This document shows positions 1 through 7,819 of a DNA stretch of 64,000 bases, in pieces (within the stretch, counting starts at the first letter, position 1; each line of letters begins with the position of its first letter). A program made the translations under genes and the position numbers. Where the stretch lies: positions 1 through 64,000 of the forward strand of contig CAZKRY010000011.1 in assembly GCA_964555355.1 (NCBI GenBank), in the 5' to 3' direction. Source of the DNA: CAIKBL01 sp964555355 (GTDB lineage: Bacteria > Pseudomonadota > Gammaproteobacteria > Ga0077536). The notes below the pieces were generated by a model, which was given only the letters and a program-made list of their open reading frames with translations, ran no database searches and was not told where the DNA came from.

Positions 1-96
1 AGTCGTAAACACGACACCATGCACGCGAACGCAATTAATTTGAGCGATGAGGCGATCGCCAACATCGCCGCCTTCGTCGCCAGTCAGGGCCAATAG
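1..96 (+). CDS. C-terminal end of a c-type cytochrome (partial)
   Basis: The reading frame is open from the first base and stops at TAG 94-96. It encodes 31 residues containing M-H-A-N-A-I-N-L-S-D-E-A-I-A-N-I-A-A-F. A methionine followed by a helix of the type LSDExIxxIAxF is the usual end of a small class I cytochrome c (c4/c553-like), where the Met is the sixth haem ligand. The haem-binding CxxCH lies outside the window, so this rests on a short match. The next gene is also a cytochrome c, 36 bp downstream in the same direction, which supports the call and suggests co-transcription. Confidence 0.55.
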   Translation, partial: SRKHDTMHANAINLSDEAIANIAAFVASQGQ

Positions 97-132
97 GCTG
101 TCACCAAGATTCGTTCCTGGAGAATTTCCAAC

Positions 133-486
133 ATGAGACCATTGCGTCCAATCTGTTTCGCGTTTGGCTTGGCCCTAATGACAACGGCCGGCGCGAATGA
201 AACCGCGCCCGCCGCCGATGCAATACCGTTTGAGGACAAACTAGCCGCGTGTGCGGCGTGTCACGGTGAGAATGGCGCGAAACCAATCATGCCAGAGTAT
301 CCGATTCTAGCCGGGCAACACCCGGACTATCTGGCGCACGCCTTGCGCGACTACCGTGGTGGCCGCCGCAACAATCCGATCATGGGCGCCCAAATCCAAG
401 CGCTGCAGCTAACGGATGATGACATTGAACGCTTGGCCGAACATTTCGCAGCGCAAGCAAGCCCGCTGTCGGCGCTAAAGCATTAA
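133..486 (+). CDS. Periplasmic class I cytochrome c (c553/c4-like)
   Basis: A 117-residue exported monohaem cytochrome, expected to carry electrons in the periplasm. Residues 1-22 form a signal peptide (basic start, hydrophobic core, cleavage near AGA-NE). The haem attachment motif is C40-A-A-C43-H44. Met84 in NNPIMGAQ is the probable distal haem ligand. The segment LTDDDIERLAEHF is the usual C-terminal helix. A GGAG Shine-Dalgarno (119-122) precedes the ATG. It follows another cytochrome c tail by 36 bp, so the pair may feed the same acceptor or dehydrogenase. The partner enzyme is not visible here. Confidence 0.85.
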   Translation: MRPLRPICFAFGLALMTTAGANETAPAADAIPFEDKLAACAACHGENGAKPIMPEYPILAGQHPDYLAHALRDYRGGRRNNPIMGAQIQALQLTDDDIERLAEHFAAQASPLSALKH

Positions 487-555
487 ATCAGCACGCCTGA
501 CGGGTGGTTAGTGATGGCGGAGACGCCATCTGTCTCGATGACAGTAAGGGAGGTT

Positions 556-1278
556 TTAGGGAACCCCTAAAACCTCTTCCAGAAAATTGAGCAAACTGCA
601 CCACGCGCGCGCATCCGCTGCCTCGTGATAAGCAGTTCCAAGATCGGGGCGGGCCGCTTCCGGATTCGTAAAGGAATGTTGCGTGTGCCCATAGGCGTGT
701 ACCTGCCAATCCGCGCCTCGCGCGGTCATCTCGGCCGCAAACTTGGTCAAGGCCGAAGGCGGACAGAACGGATCGTCATAACCATGCAGAACCAAAATTT
801 TTGCAGCGACCGGGGTTGCGGGTTCGGTGGTAGGGGGTTCCAGCAGGCCGTGGAAACTAACCGCGCCGCGTATCGCGGCACCGCTACGCGCCATATCGAG
901 TGCGCACAGGCCGCCAAAACAATACCCCATGACCACTATGCGTCGTGCATCTACGCGCGGGTGGCGCGTAAAGGTCGCTAACGCGGTTTTAAGGCGCGCC
1001 TGCAGTCGTTTGCGATCGGCGAGCCAGGGCGCCATCAAACGTTGATTTTCAGCGGCGTCCGCGCCGTGAACCCCCTTCCCGTAAACGTCTATGGCGAACG
1101 CCGCATAACCACGTGCGGCGAGCGCCCGCGCCTTGCTGACCTCGAACGATGAGCGGCCCGACCAGGCGTGCGCAATCAATACGCCCGGCAATCGTGACGG
1201 CTGTACCTCATCGATCGCCAATATTCCTTCCAATAGCGTGTCTTCGTGTGCGTATTCGATTGGTATCTCGCTAATCAT
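556..1278 (-). CDS. Dienelactone hydrolase family protein
   Basis: A 240-residue alpha/beta hydrolase of the dienelactone hydrolase (DLH, carboxymethylenebutenolidase-like) family. The nucleophile elbow is G-Y-C120-F-G-G, with cysteine in place of serine as usual for DLH. Candidate triad partners are Asp168/169 in HGYDDPF and His201 in HTQHSF. No signal peptide is seen, so it should be cytosolic. True DLH acts in chlorocatechol breakdown, but many family members have other or unknown ester and lactone substrates, and no catechol genes lie nearby. It is convergent with the cytochrome gene (70-bp gap) and transcribed alone. Confidence 0.85.
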   Translation of the reverse strand: MISEIPIEYAHEDTLLEGILAIDEVQPSRLPGVLIAHAWSGRSSFEVSKARALAARGYAAFAIDVYGKGVHGADAAENQRLMAPWLADRKRLQARLKTALATFTRHPRVDARRIVVMGYCFGGLCALDMARSGAAIRGAVSFHGLLEPPTTEPATPVAAKILVLHGYDDPFCPPSALTKFAAEMTARGADWQVHAYGHTQHSFTNPEAARPDLGTAYHEAADARAWCSLLNFLEEVLGVP

Positions 1279-1607
1279 TTAGATACGCCTCAGGGGAATG
1301 TGATTGATGCCACACAGCGTGGTCGTGGACGCAGTCTAACGTACCGATGGTGGCGCGCGAGGTCGCCACGCGCGAAAGAGAACTCCGGCGCTGGAAGACC
1401 TACTTATCGCGTTGCCGTTACGCTGGTTGCGTCGCAGAAAAGCGCCGCCGTCATCAGATTGGTCACAAAAAGGGGCGTATTTCGCAGTGTCCGCGACAGG
1501 CCACCCCTATACTTCTCTCCACGTTCGCCGCTACCGGCTGTACCGGCTGATGGCCGGCCGCAGGCGCGGGAACTGCGATTTGTTGATTTTAGAACTAGGC
1601 TTTTTGA
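1279..1607. other. Intergenic region with no gene recognised
   Basis: A 329-bp gap between the divergent DLH and HD-domain genes, so it should hold both promoters. An open frame crosses it from 1246 to 1620 but has no protein-like composition. No clear promoter hexamers or strong inverted repeats were found. Confidence 0.5.
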
Positions 1608-2459
1608 ATGCTCAATGTGACCCAACTGCTGAGTGCCGAAGTCGCCAAGTGTCTGGAGACAAGCTTTGCGGCGTCCTTTGGCGCGACCGCACCGGGTCAC
1701 CTCAAAGTCGCGTCACGTGCCGCACATGAGGTATTGGGTCGCATCGCGACTAGTGATGCGCTCTACCACAACGTGGAACACACGACTTACGTCACTTTGG
1801 TCGGAATTCAGATCTTGCTGGGCAAGCAAATCCTCGAAGGCGACGTTACCCCTAACGATTGGTTAAACGTTGTCATCGCATTGCTCTGTCATGACGTTGG
1901 TTATGTCCGCGGAATCAATCACCAGGACCGCGAAGCGCGCGTCGCCACCGGCGTGCACAATCAAACCGCGAACGTCGTCCAAGGCGGCAGCGATGCCACG
2001 TTGATGCCATTGCATGTTGATCGCGGCAAAAGATTTGTCGCGGACAATTTCAACCACGTCCCCGTTGCCGTTGACATTGAGTTCGTGCAGTCGTGCATCG
2101 AGCGAACACGCTTTCCAGTGCCGGCCGAATCGCCGTATCAAAACATCGGTGATTACCCCGGCTTGGTGCGCGGGGCGGATCTCATCGGACAAATGAGCGA
2201 CCCGCGGTATTTGCACAAGCTGGCCGCGGTGTTCTACGAGTTTGAAGAAATTGGCTTCAACGCCAACACCGGCTATCGACACCCGCGCGATCTGCGCGCG
2301 GCCTACCCAGGGTTTTTCGCGCGCAACGTTGCGCCGTACATTTCCGCCTCGGAGAAATACCTCCAACAAACCACGGATGGTCGTGAGATTTTGCGCAGCC
2401 TCTATCACAACCTGGAATCCGCGCGCGAGGACGAAGCCGAACTTCGTCTGCAAGCCTAA
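1608..2459 (+). CDS. HD-domain (metal-dependent phosphohydrolase-like) protein
   Basis: A 283-residue soluble protein. It contains Y-H-N-V-E-H58-T, then C-H95-D96-V-G-Y about 37 residues later. This pattern resembles HD-superfamily phosphodiesterases, including the cyclic-nucleotide phosphodiesterase signature YHNxxHa...HDxGH. The metal-binding His and His-Asp are therefore present. The substrate cannot be told from the sequence, and no sensory domain is visible. It stands alone between a divergent hydrolase and a co-directional metallo-beta-lactamase 117 bp downstream. A hairpin directly after the stop may end its transcript. Confidence 0.7.
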   Translation: MLNVTQLLSAEVAKCLETSFAASFGATAPGHLKVASRAAHEVLGRIATSDALYHNVEHTTYVTLVGIQILLGKQILEGDVTPNDWLNVVIALLCHDVGYVRGINHQDREARVATGVHNQTANVVQGGSDATLMPLHVDRGKRFVADNFNHVPVAVDIEFVQSCIERTRFPVPAESPYQNIGDYPGLVRGADLIGQMSDPRYLHKLAAVFYEFEEIGFNANTGYRHPRDLRAAYPGFFARNVAPYISASEKYLQQTTDGREILRSLYHNLESAREDEAELRLQA

Positions 2460-2472
2460 GCATCCTTTTCAT

Positions 2473-2492
2473 CGAGCTTGTCTTCAAGCTCG
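2473..2492 (+). terminator. Hairpin after the HD-domain gene, possible terminator
   Basis: CGAGCTTG (2473-2480), loop TCTT, CAAGCTCG (2485-2492): a perfect 8-bp stem 13 bp after the stop codon. There is no U-tract, so intrinsic termination is uncertain. Confidence 0.4.
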
Positions 2493-2500
2493 CCCGTCGA

Positions 2501-2526
2501 TTGGGGTGAGCGTAACGAGTCCCAAC
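2501..2526. repeat. Imperfect palindrome of the TTGGGGTGAGCG repeat type
   Basis: TTGGGGTGAGCG followed by TAACGAG and TCCCAACG. The first half matches the repeat units at 49478-49561 (TTGGGGTGAGC, with CCCCAAC on the far side). It is probably a decayed copy of the same dispersed palindromic repeat. Confidence 0.45.
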
Positions 2527-2576
2527 GCCTGAGTAATCGCTTGTAGATCACAAGCGAGTGCTCTTAGCATTAACCG

Positions 2577-3530
2577 ATGAATCCTCAATACGCAAAACGG
2601 CATGATGCGTGGCGCGGCTACTTGCTCTGCGTAGCACTGTTCGGGTTGAATCCATCGACGGCGCTAAGCGATGTCGGCGGCGATCGGGAATTTTCGCAAG
2701 TTGAAGTAGCGGCCGGCGTGTACGCGCATCTAGGTCGGCATGCGAGCCTCGACGACGCGTGGCGCGGAGATAGCGCGAATTTGGCGTTTGTGGTGGGCAC
2801 ACGCTGTGTCGCGGTCATCGATACCGGCGGCAGCGTCGCGACCGGCCGCTCGTTTCGGCTCGCGATCCGTGCGGTAACGCCGCTTCCGGTGTGTTATGTC
2901 ATCAATACCCATGCACATTTTGATCATGTGCTCGGCAACGCGGCGTTCGTCGCCGATGATCCTGAATTTATCGGTCATGCAAACTTGGCCGAAGCATTGA
3001 GCGCGAGTGCTGATTATTTCAAAGAGCGTTTCGCGCTCGAAGTCGCCGACGTCGCGGAGCCGGTGATACTGCCGACGCTTAAGGTCGATGGCGAACATAC
3101 GCTCGATTTGGGCGAGCGCCGGTTGCGTTTGGTTGCCCATCCCGAAGCGCACACCACCGCCGATCTTACGGTAGTCGATGAAGCCACCCACACCTACTTC
3201 ACCGGCGACCTGCTCTTTCGCGAGCGTCTACCGGTGCTCGACGGCAAATTGCGCGGTTGGCAGCGTTGGATGGAAGAAGCCGCGCGGCAACCCTATGCGC
3301 ACATCGTGCCGGGTCACGGCCCTATCAGTGCGGATTGGCCCAAGGTGCTTCTCCCTCAGCAAAAATATTTGGCGGAACTCGTCGACACGGTGACGGCCGC
3401 ACTCGCGGCGGGCGAGTTTTTGGAAGATGTGTTGGCGCGCGCCGGTGAGGCGGATCTCGCAGGGTGGCAAATCACTGATATGCACGCGCGAAACTTAAGC
3501 AAAGCCTTTCGTGAGTTGGAGTGGGAATAG
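2577..3530 (+). CDS. Metallo-beta-lactamase-fold hydrolase, quinoprotein relay system type
   Basis: A 317-residue exported MBL-fold protein with a signal-like segment at about residues 13-30. The zinc-binding motif is T-H112-A-H114-F-D116-H117, with further ligands in LVAHPEAH and VPGHGP. The segments GDSANLAFVVG, CVAVIDTGGS and VCYVINTHAHFDHVLGNAAF fit the quinoprotein relay system zinc metallohydrolase group. That group usually sits beside PQQ- or quinohaemoprotein dehydrogenases and cytochromes c. Here the nearest redox partners are the two cytochromes at 1-486, separated by two other genes. No PQQ dehydrogenase is visible, so the physiological role is open. Confidence 0.75.
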   Translation: MNPQYAKRHDAWRGYLLCVALFGLNPSTALSDVGGDREFSQVEVAAGVYAHLGRHASLDDAWRGDSANLAFVVGTRCVAVIDTGGSVATGRSFRLAIRAVTPLPVCYVINTHAHFDHVLGNAAFVADDPEFIGHANLAEALSASADYFKERFALEVADVAEPVILPTLKVDGEHTLDLGERRLRLVAHPEAHTTADLTVVDEATHTYFTGDLLFRERLPVLDGKLRGWQRWMEEAARQPYAHIVPGHGPISADWPKVLLPQQKYLAELVDTVTAALAAGEFLEDVLARAGEADLAGWQITDMHARNLSKAFRELEWE

Positions 3531-3549
3531 TTAACGTTTTTCTCAACGC

Positions 3550-4272
3550 TTACCACTTCGCGCCCAACGCACCACACAAAAATTGCATCAGCGGCGTCGC
3601 CGCGCGAAAAGTGCCGGTGACGAAATCAAGCACGTGTCGATCGTACAAAACGCCTTCGTCGAATTGCCGCACAACGATGAAGTCGCGAAATTTCAAGTCA
3701 TCGCGCCAAGGATGATCGAACGGCGCCGCGATGTCCGGCGGATGACGTTTAAGCGGTTCGCCATAGAACTCAAAGTAGTTCGCACGCTTGAGCGCGCGCC
3801 GCACGGCGGTCCACGCTTTAGGTTGATCGACGATGGCTTGACGGATCTGATTGAGTGACGGCCGCGGCGGCTGCCAAATACCACAGCCGACGAAACATTC
3901 GTCGATACCGATGTGCAAGTAATAGCCGGGTGCATGGACATCGAATTCGGCGTCATGGCGAAAGTGAATGCCGATGTTGGTCTTATACGGGCGTTTGTCG
4001 TGCGCGAAACGGGTGTCGCGATAAATTCGAAACAACGAGCCACCGACGCGCTTCGGGATACACAGGAAATGCGGCGAAATCTTGCCAAGCGGAGTCGCCA
4101 TCGCCTCGATGAAATCAAGAGCCGGAGTGACCACGGCGGCCTCGAACTGCGGTTTATGCGCGTGAAACCACTCACGATTATTGTTTTGTGCCAGGCGATT
4201 CAAAAATTCCAGTGTCGCCGGCCCAAAACCGTCAAAGCGTTTGGGGGCGGTGGTGAGGGTTTTTTTAGGCAT
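3550..4272 (-). CDS. DUF2461 domain protein (TIGR02453 family)
   Basis: About 240 residues. FDGFGPATLEFLNRLAQNNNREWFHAHKPQFE near the N-terminus is the typical start of DUF2461 (TIGR02453) proteins. Later come FRIYRDTRF, KTNIGIHFRH and GYYLHIGIDE, also family features. The function is unknown. The ATG at 4272 is preferred because the upstream ATG (4308) would overlap glpD. It lies 8 bp after the glpD stop on the same strand and may be co-transcribed with glpKD, although a role in glycerol use is not implied. Confidence 0.8.
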   Translation of the reverse strand: MPKKTLTTAPKRFDGFGPATLEFLNRLAQNNNREWFHAHKPQFEAAVVTPALDFIEAMATPLGKISPHFLCIPKRVGGSLFRIYRDTRFAHDKRPYKTNIGIHFRHDAEFDVHAPGYYLHIGIDECFVGCGIWQPPRPSLNQIRQAIVDQPKAWTAVRRALKRANYFEFYGEPLKRHPPDIAAPFDHPWRDDLKFRDFIVVRQFDEGVLYDRHVLDFVTGTFRAATPLMQFLCGALGAKW

Positions 4273-4280
4273 GTCCTGTG

Positions 4281-5798
4281 CTAAGGATTGGGGTGTTGAT
4301 AAGGCCAATGATAAGCCGCCGCGCCGGTCTGAAAAGCGCTAAGCGCGGCCGTTTCCCATGCGGCGTCGCGCCCGAGTTCCTCCGCGAGGAGTTGCGCAAC
4401 CCGGGGCGCCGCCGCGACCGCGGCGGCAGCGTTTACGAATAGAGCGCGGCAGCGACGCGCCAAAATGTCCTCGACCGTGCGCGCCATTTCGAAGCGTACC
4501 GCCTGGCGTGCTTCGCCTTCGGTGTAATTCATTCCAGTCACCAACGTAGCCGACGCGGGGATCGCCACTGCACGGTTTTCGCGAGGCCGCAAACTGATCT
4601 CCGTCAGCAATCTATCTTGGTGCGTAAGCGAGCGCCCGGCGGAGAGCTTGGCGGTACGCACCGCCAAGTCGACACAGGCCCGCGCCATTGGTCGAAAAGT
4701 TGTCCATTTACCGCCGAAGATTGAAATAAGGCCCGAACTTGAACTTGCCAATTGATACTCACGCGACAGGCGCGAGGTGGCGCCACCACCCCCAGCAAGT
4801 GGTCGTACGCCGGCGAAGCAGGCGATCACATCAGCGGCACGTGGTGGCTTAGCGAGATAGTTCGCGGCGGTGTCGAGAATCAAGGCCACTTCATACGCGG
4901 TCGGCCGCACCGGCTCTTCTACTGTCGCCGCCACATCGGTCGTCCCGAGCAGGGTATGACCCTGCCAGGGCAGGACAAAAAGCACGCGACCATCGGAAGT
5001 TTTGGGGATCAACAAGCCGTCGTCGAATGGCCAAAATTCGCGTCCAACCACCACGTGACTGCCCCGGCTCAGCGACAGCGTTGGGGCCTCCGACGGCGAA
5101 TCCAAGGCGGCAAGCGCAGCCACCCGTGGCCCCGCGGCGTTGATCACGGTCCGCGCTTTTACTTCAAAGCTGCGGCCGCTTTCGGCATCTTTGAACGCCA
5201 CGCCGCAGACTTGTCCGGCATGCTTCAATAGCGCCTGGACGGGCGCGTAATTGAGCACATAAGCGCCATGATGTACCGCGCGGCTCAGTACCGCGAGTAA
5301 CAAACGACAGTCGTCGAACTGGGCGTCGGCGTAGCGCAGCAGGCGGGCGATCGATGGCTGTAGATACGGCCGCAAGGGTGCGGCGGCGCGCGCCTCGACC
5401 GACGTTGCGGGCGCGAGGTGTCGCGGGCCGGCGAGCCAATCGTAGAGGCCAAGACCCAGGCGGTATTTCGCGAACTCCGCGCAATGGTGCGTCGGGATTA
5501 TCAAATTCAGCGGGCGCACGAGTGACGCCGCGTTGGCGAGTAGCCAATGCCGTTCACGCAGCGCTTCGCGCACCAGGCCCAATTGACCTTGGGCGAGGTA
5601 GCGCACACCGCCATGGATGAGCTTAGTGCTACGGCTCGACGTGCCTTGCGCGAAATCTTCGGCTTCCAGCAATAAGGTGGTTAAGCCGCGTCCGGCTGCA
5701 TCCCATGCAACGCCGGCGCCGGTGGCGCCGCCACCAATCACGATTACATCGAACGTATAACGCGCGTCGGCGAGTGCGGAAAAGATTTGTTCACGCAT
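4281..5798 (-). CDS. glpD: Aerobic glycerol-3-phosphate dehydrogenase
   Basis: A 505-residue FAD enzyme that oxidises sn-glycerol 3-phosphate to dihydroxyacetone phosphate and passes electrons to the quinone pool at the inner membrane. The FAD-binding motif VIVIGGGATGAG sits near residue 20, followed by TSSRSTKLIHGGVRYL, a hallmark of GlpD. A C-terminal DAO_C helical domain is present. The ATG at 5798 (MREQIF) is chosen because it gives an 8-bp overlap with glpK; the upstream ATG at 5822 would overlap by 32 bp. With glpK it forms the standard aerobic glycerol pathway. No GlpF or GlpR gene is seen nearby. Confidence 0.93.
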   Translation of the reverse strand: MREQIFSALADARYTFDVIVIGGGATGAGVAWDAAGRGLTTLLLEAEDFAQGTSSRSTKLIHGGVRYLAQGQLGLVREALRERHWLLANAASLVRPLNLIIPTHHCAEFAKYRLGLGLYDWLAGPRHLAPATSVEARAAAPLRPYLQPSIARLLRYADAQFDDCRLLLAVLSRAVHHGAYVLNYAPVQALLKHAGQVCGVAFKDAESGRSFEVKARTVINAAGPRVAALAALDSPSEAPTLSLSRGSHVVVGREFWPFDDGLLIPKTSDGRVLFVLPWQGHTLLGTTDVAATVEEPVRPTAYEVALILDTAANYLAKPPRAADVIACFAGVRPLAGGGGATSRLSREYQLASSSSGLISIFGGKWTTFRPMARACVDLAVRTAKLSAGRSLTHQDRLLTEISLRPRENRAVAIPASATLVTGMNYTEGEARQAVRFEMARTVEDILARRCRALFVNAAAAVAAAPRVAQLLAEELGRDAAWETAALSAFQTGAAAYHWPYQHPNP

Positions 5799-7281
5799 CG
5801 GCGGCCGACCAGCCGCGCGCACGGGTCACCGCGGCGCGCCAACGGGCACGTTCCGCGGCAAGTTCGTGTGGCATCGCATTGGGTAGGAAGGTGCTAGCGT
5901 CGCTACTGATCGGCGCGGTTGCGCTCATGCCGGGCCACCAACCAAGGCCGTAGCCGGCGAGCATCGCCGCCCCGCGCACCGTCGATTCTAGTTCCGGCGG
6001 ACGGACGATGGTGCAGTTGAGCACATCGGCTTGGCGCTGCATGAGCAGCTCATTCCGGCAGGCGCCGCCATCCACTTTGAGTGAGGACAGCGCGAGCGAG
6101 GTATCCGCTTGCATCGCCTCGATAACGTCCGCGACCTGCCAGGCGATGGCGTCGAGCGTGGCACGCGCGATGTGCGCTTTGGTCGTTCCACGGGTCAGAC
6201 CGATGAGCAGTCCCCGCGCGTCCGCGTCCCAATACGGAGCGCCTAAGCCCGTGAAGGCGGGGACCAACACGACACCACCGCTGTCGGGTACTTCGCGCGC
6301 AAGCGGCTCGATATCGGCGGCGTGGGCGATGATGCCGAGGCCATCGCGCAGCCATTGCACGGTCGCGCCGCCCATGAACACGCTGCCCTCCAGCGCGAAT
6401 TCGCGCTCGCCATCGCGCGACCAGGCGACCGTGCTCAGTAAGCGGGCTTGTGAGCGCACGATTGTCTGCCCGGTGTGTTGCAGCAGGAAGCAGCCGGTGC
6501 CATACGTGCACTTCGCGTCACCCGCGGCTACACAGCGTTGCCCGAACAGTGCTGCCTGTTGGTCACCCGCGAGACCCGCGAGCGGGGCGCGTAAGCCGAG
6601 CTCGGTCAATTCACCCAAGTGCCCGCTGGAATCGACGATGCGCGGCAGAATTTCGCGGGGAATGCCAAAAAGCCGCAGTAGATCTTCGTCCCAATCCCCA
6701 CTTGCTAGGTTGTAAAGCAGCGTGCGCGAAGCATTGCTGGCGTCTGTAAGGTGGAGGTGTCCCGCGCTGAGCCGGTACGCGAGCCAGCTGTCGACCGTGC
6801 CGACCGCGAGTTCGTGTCGCGCGCGCGCCGCTTTTACTTCGGCGTCATGTTCAAGCAGCCAGGCGATTTTGCTCGCGCTGAAATAGGGATCGAGCAGCAA
6901 CCCCGTTTTCGTTTGCACCTCTGGTTCGTGCCCGGCGGCGCGTAAGGACTGGCAAGTTGCGGCAGTGCGTCGGTCCTGCCAGACCAATGCGCGTGTGAGT
7001 GGATGTCCGGTGCGCTTATTCCACGCGACAACGGTTTCGCGCTGATTGGTGATGCCAACGCCGGCGATATCAGCGGCGCGCACGCCCGCATGGACAAGGG
7101 CCTCCTGCACTGCCGCCGTTTGGCTCTGCCAGATTTCCATGGGGTCATGCTCGACCCAACCGGGTGACGGAAAATACTGAGGAAACGCGCGTTGCCCCAA
7201 TCCGCGGACCGTGAGCGCCTCGTCATAGACAATCGCCCGGGAGCTCGTGGTGCCTTGATCAAGTGCAAGTAGAAATTGCAT
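5791..7281 (-). CDS. glpK: Glycerol kinase
   Basis: A 496-residue FGGY-family kinase that converts glycerol and ATP to sn-glycerol 3-phosphate. The N-terminal phosphate-binding sequence LLALDQGTTSSRAIVYD is diagnostic. GITNQRETVVAW, GTGCFLL and TGLGAPYWDADARG are further glycerol kinase signatures. Length matches the family (about 500). It is the first gene of the minus-strand glpK-glpD operon and overlaps glpD by 8 bp. The promoter must lie in the gap from 7282 upward. No glycerol facilitator is adjacent, so uptake must be encoded elsewhere or be passive. Confidence 0.95.
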   Translation of the reverse strand: MQFLLALDQGTTSSRAIVYDEALTVRGLGQRAFPQYFPSPGWVEHDPMEIWQSQTAAVQEALVHAGVRAADIAGVGITNQRETVVAWNKRTGHPLTRALVWQDRRTAATCQSLRAAGHEPEVQTKTGLLLDPYFSASKIAWLLEHDAEVKAARARHELAVGTVDSWLAYRLSAGHLHLTDASNASRTLLYNLASGDWDEDLLRLFGIPREILPRIVDSSGHLGELTELGLRAPLAGLAGDQQAALFGQRCVAAGDAKCTYGTGCFLLQHTGQTIVRSQARLLSTVAWSRDGEREFALEGSVFMGGATVQWLRDGLGIIAHAADIEPLAREVPDSGGVVLVPAFTGLGAPYWDADARGLLIGLTRGTTKAHIARATLDAIAWQVADVIEAMQADTSLALSSLKVDGGACRNELLMQRQADVLNCTIVRPPELESTVRGAAMLAGYGLGWWPGMSATAPISSDASTFLPNAMPHELAAERARWRAAVTRARGWSAADA

Positions 7282-7459
7282 AACGGAAGTATACGCAGGA
7301 GCAATTAACGGCGCGCTCTAGCGGCGTTTGGTCGGGCCACCCACCACCCCTTTCCCAAGCCGAACGCACAAGGGGGTCAGGAAAAGTCGCTGCGGACTCA
7401 ATTACTCAATTTGGGCGATGGGCGGGCAGGCTGCCACGCATAGACTGCACACCATACTG

Positions 7460-7575
7460 TGGAGGGGAAAATCCAACCAGTTTCTGGAAGGTTTCCACGG
7501 GAGAGTGCATGAAAATGCACTAGAGCTTGGCGTCGGTGCCTGCGGCAACGCGGACTCGGACGACAGGGGATCCCC
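7460..7575 (+). ncRNA. Candidate structured RNA: three hairpins, two with GNRA tetraloops
   Basis: Three consecutive stems can be drawn on the plus strand. The first spans about 7460-7498 (GTGGA/TCCAC enclosing CCAG-TTT-CTGG). The second is AGTGCAT-GAAA-ATGCACT at 7504-7521. The third is CGTC...TGCG-GCAA-CGCG...GACG at about 7531-7564. Two loops are GNRA type only when read on the plus strand, which favours that orientation. A palindrome AGGGGATCCCCT and a strong stem follow. I compared it by eye with c-di-GMP, 6S, SRP and tmRNA patterns and found no convincing match. It may be a small RNA or the leader of the gene at 7820. Confidence 0.4.
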
Positions 7576-7595
7576 TTTAGTACTGCCTGACCTTG

Positions 7596-7624
7596 GCGCC
7601 CGGGTAACCCCCGGGCGCGTGTTT
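7596..7624 (+). terminator. GC-rich hairpin with short T run, terminator-like
   Basis: GCGCCCGGG (7596-7604), loop TAACC, CCCGGGCGC (7610-7618), then GTGTTTT: a perfect 9-bp stem with a weak T run. It could end a short transcript that carries the hairpins upstream. Confidence 0.5.
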
Positions 7625-7819
7625 TACCTCAAGCTAGATATTCTCCGCCTCAACCTTCGCTGGGCCGCGCCGCTACCAAGATGCGCAAAGCGCTGGATGT
7701 CGGATTGATCGCAATTCCGGACAACACGCCGTGACGCCGCGCACGCTTTGCACTGAGGATAGCTGCACGACCGGCGGCGACCCAGCACCCTTACGCAGGT
7801 CCAAAATCCTAAAACAAAA

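Noticed and set aside
1246..1620. Open frame of 124 codons across the gap before the HD-domain gene
   Set aside because: Its translation has no protein-like pattern and it overlaps the divergent DLH start and the HD-domain start. It was left as intergenic DNA.
7460..7575. Hairpin region considered as a c-di-GMP-I riboswitch, 6S RNA, SRP RNA or tmRNA
   Set aside because: The GAAA loop and downstream GGDEF gene suggested c-di-GMP-I, but the conserved core around the first hairpin is missing. None of the other classes fit the sequence either. It was kept only as an unassigned structured RNA.
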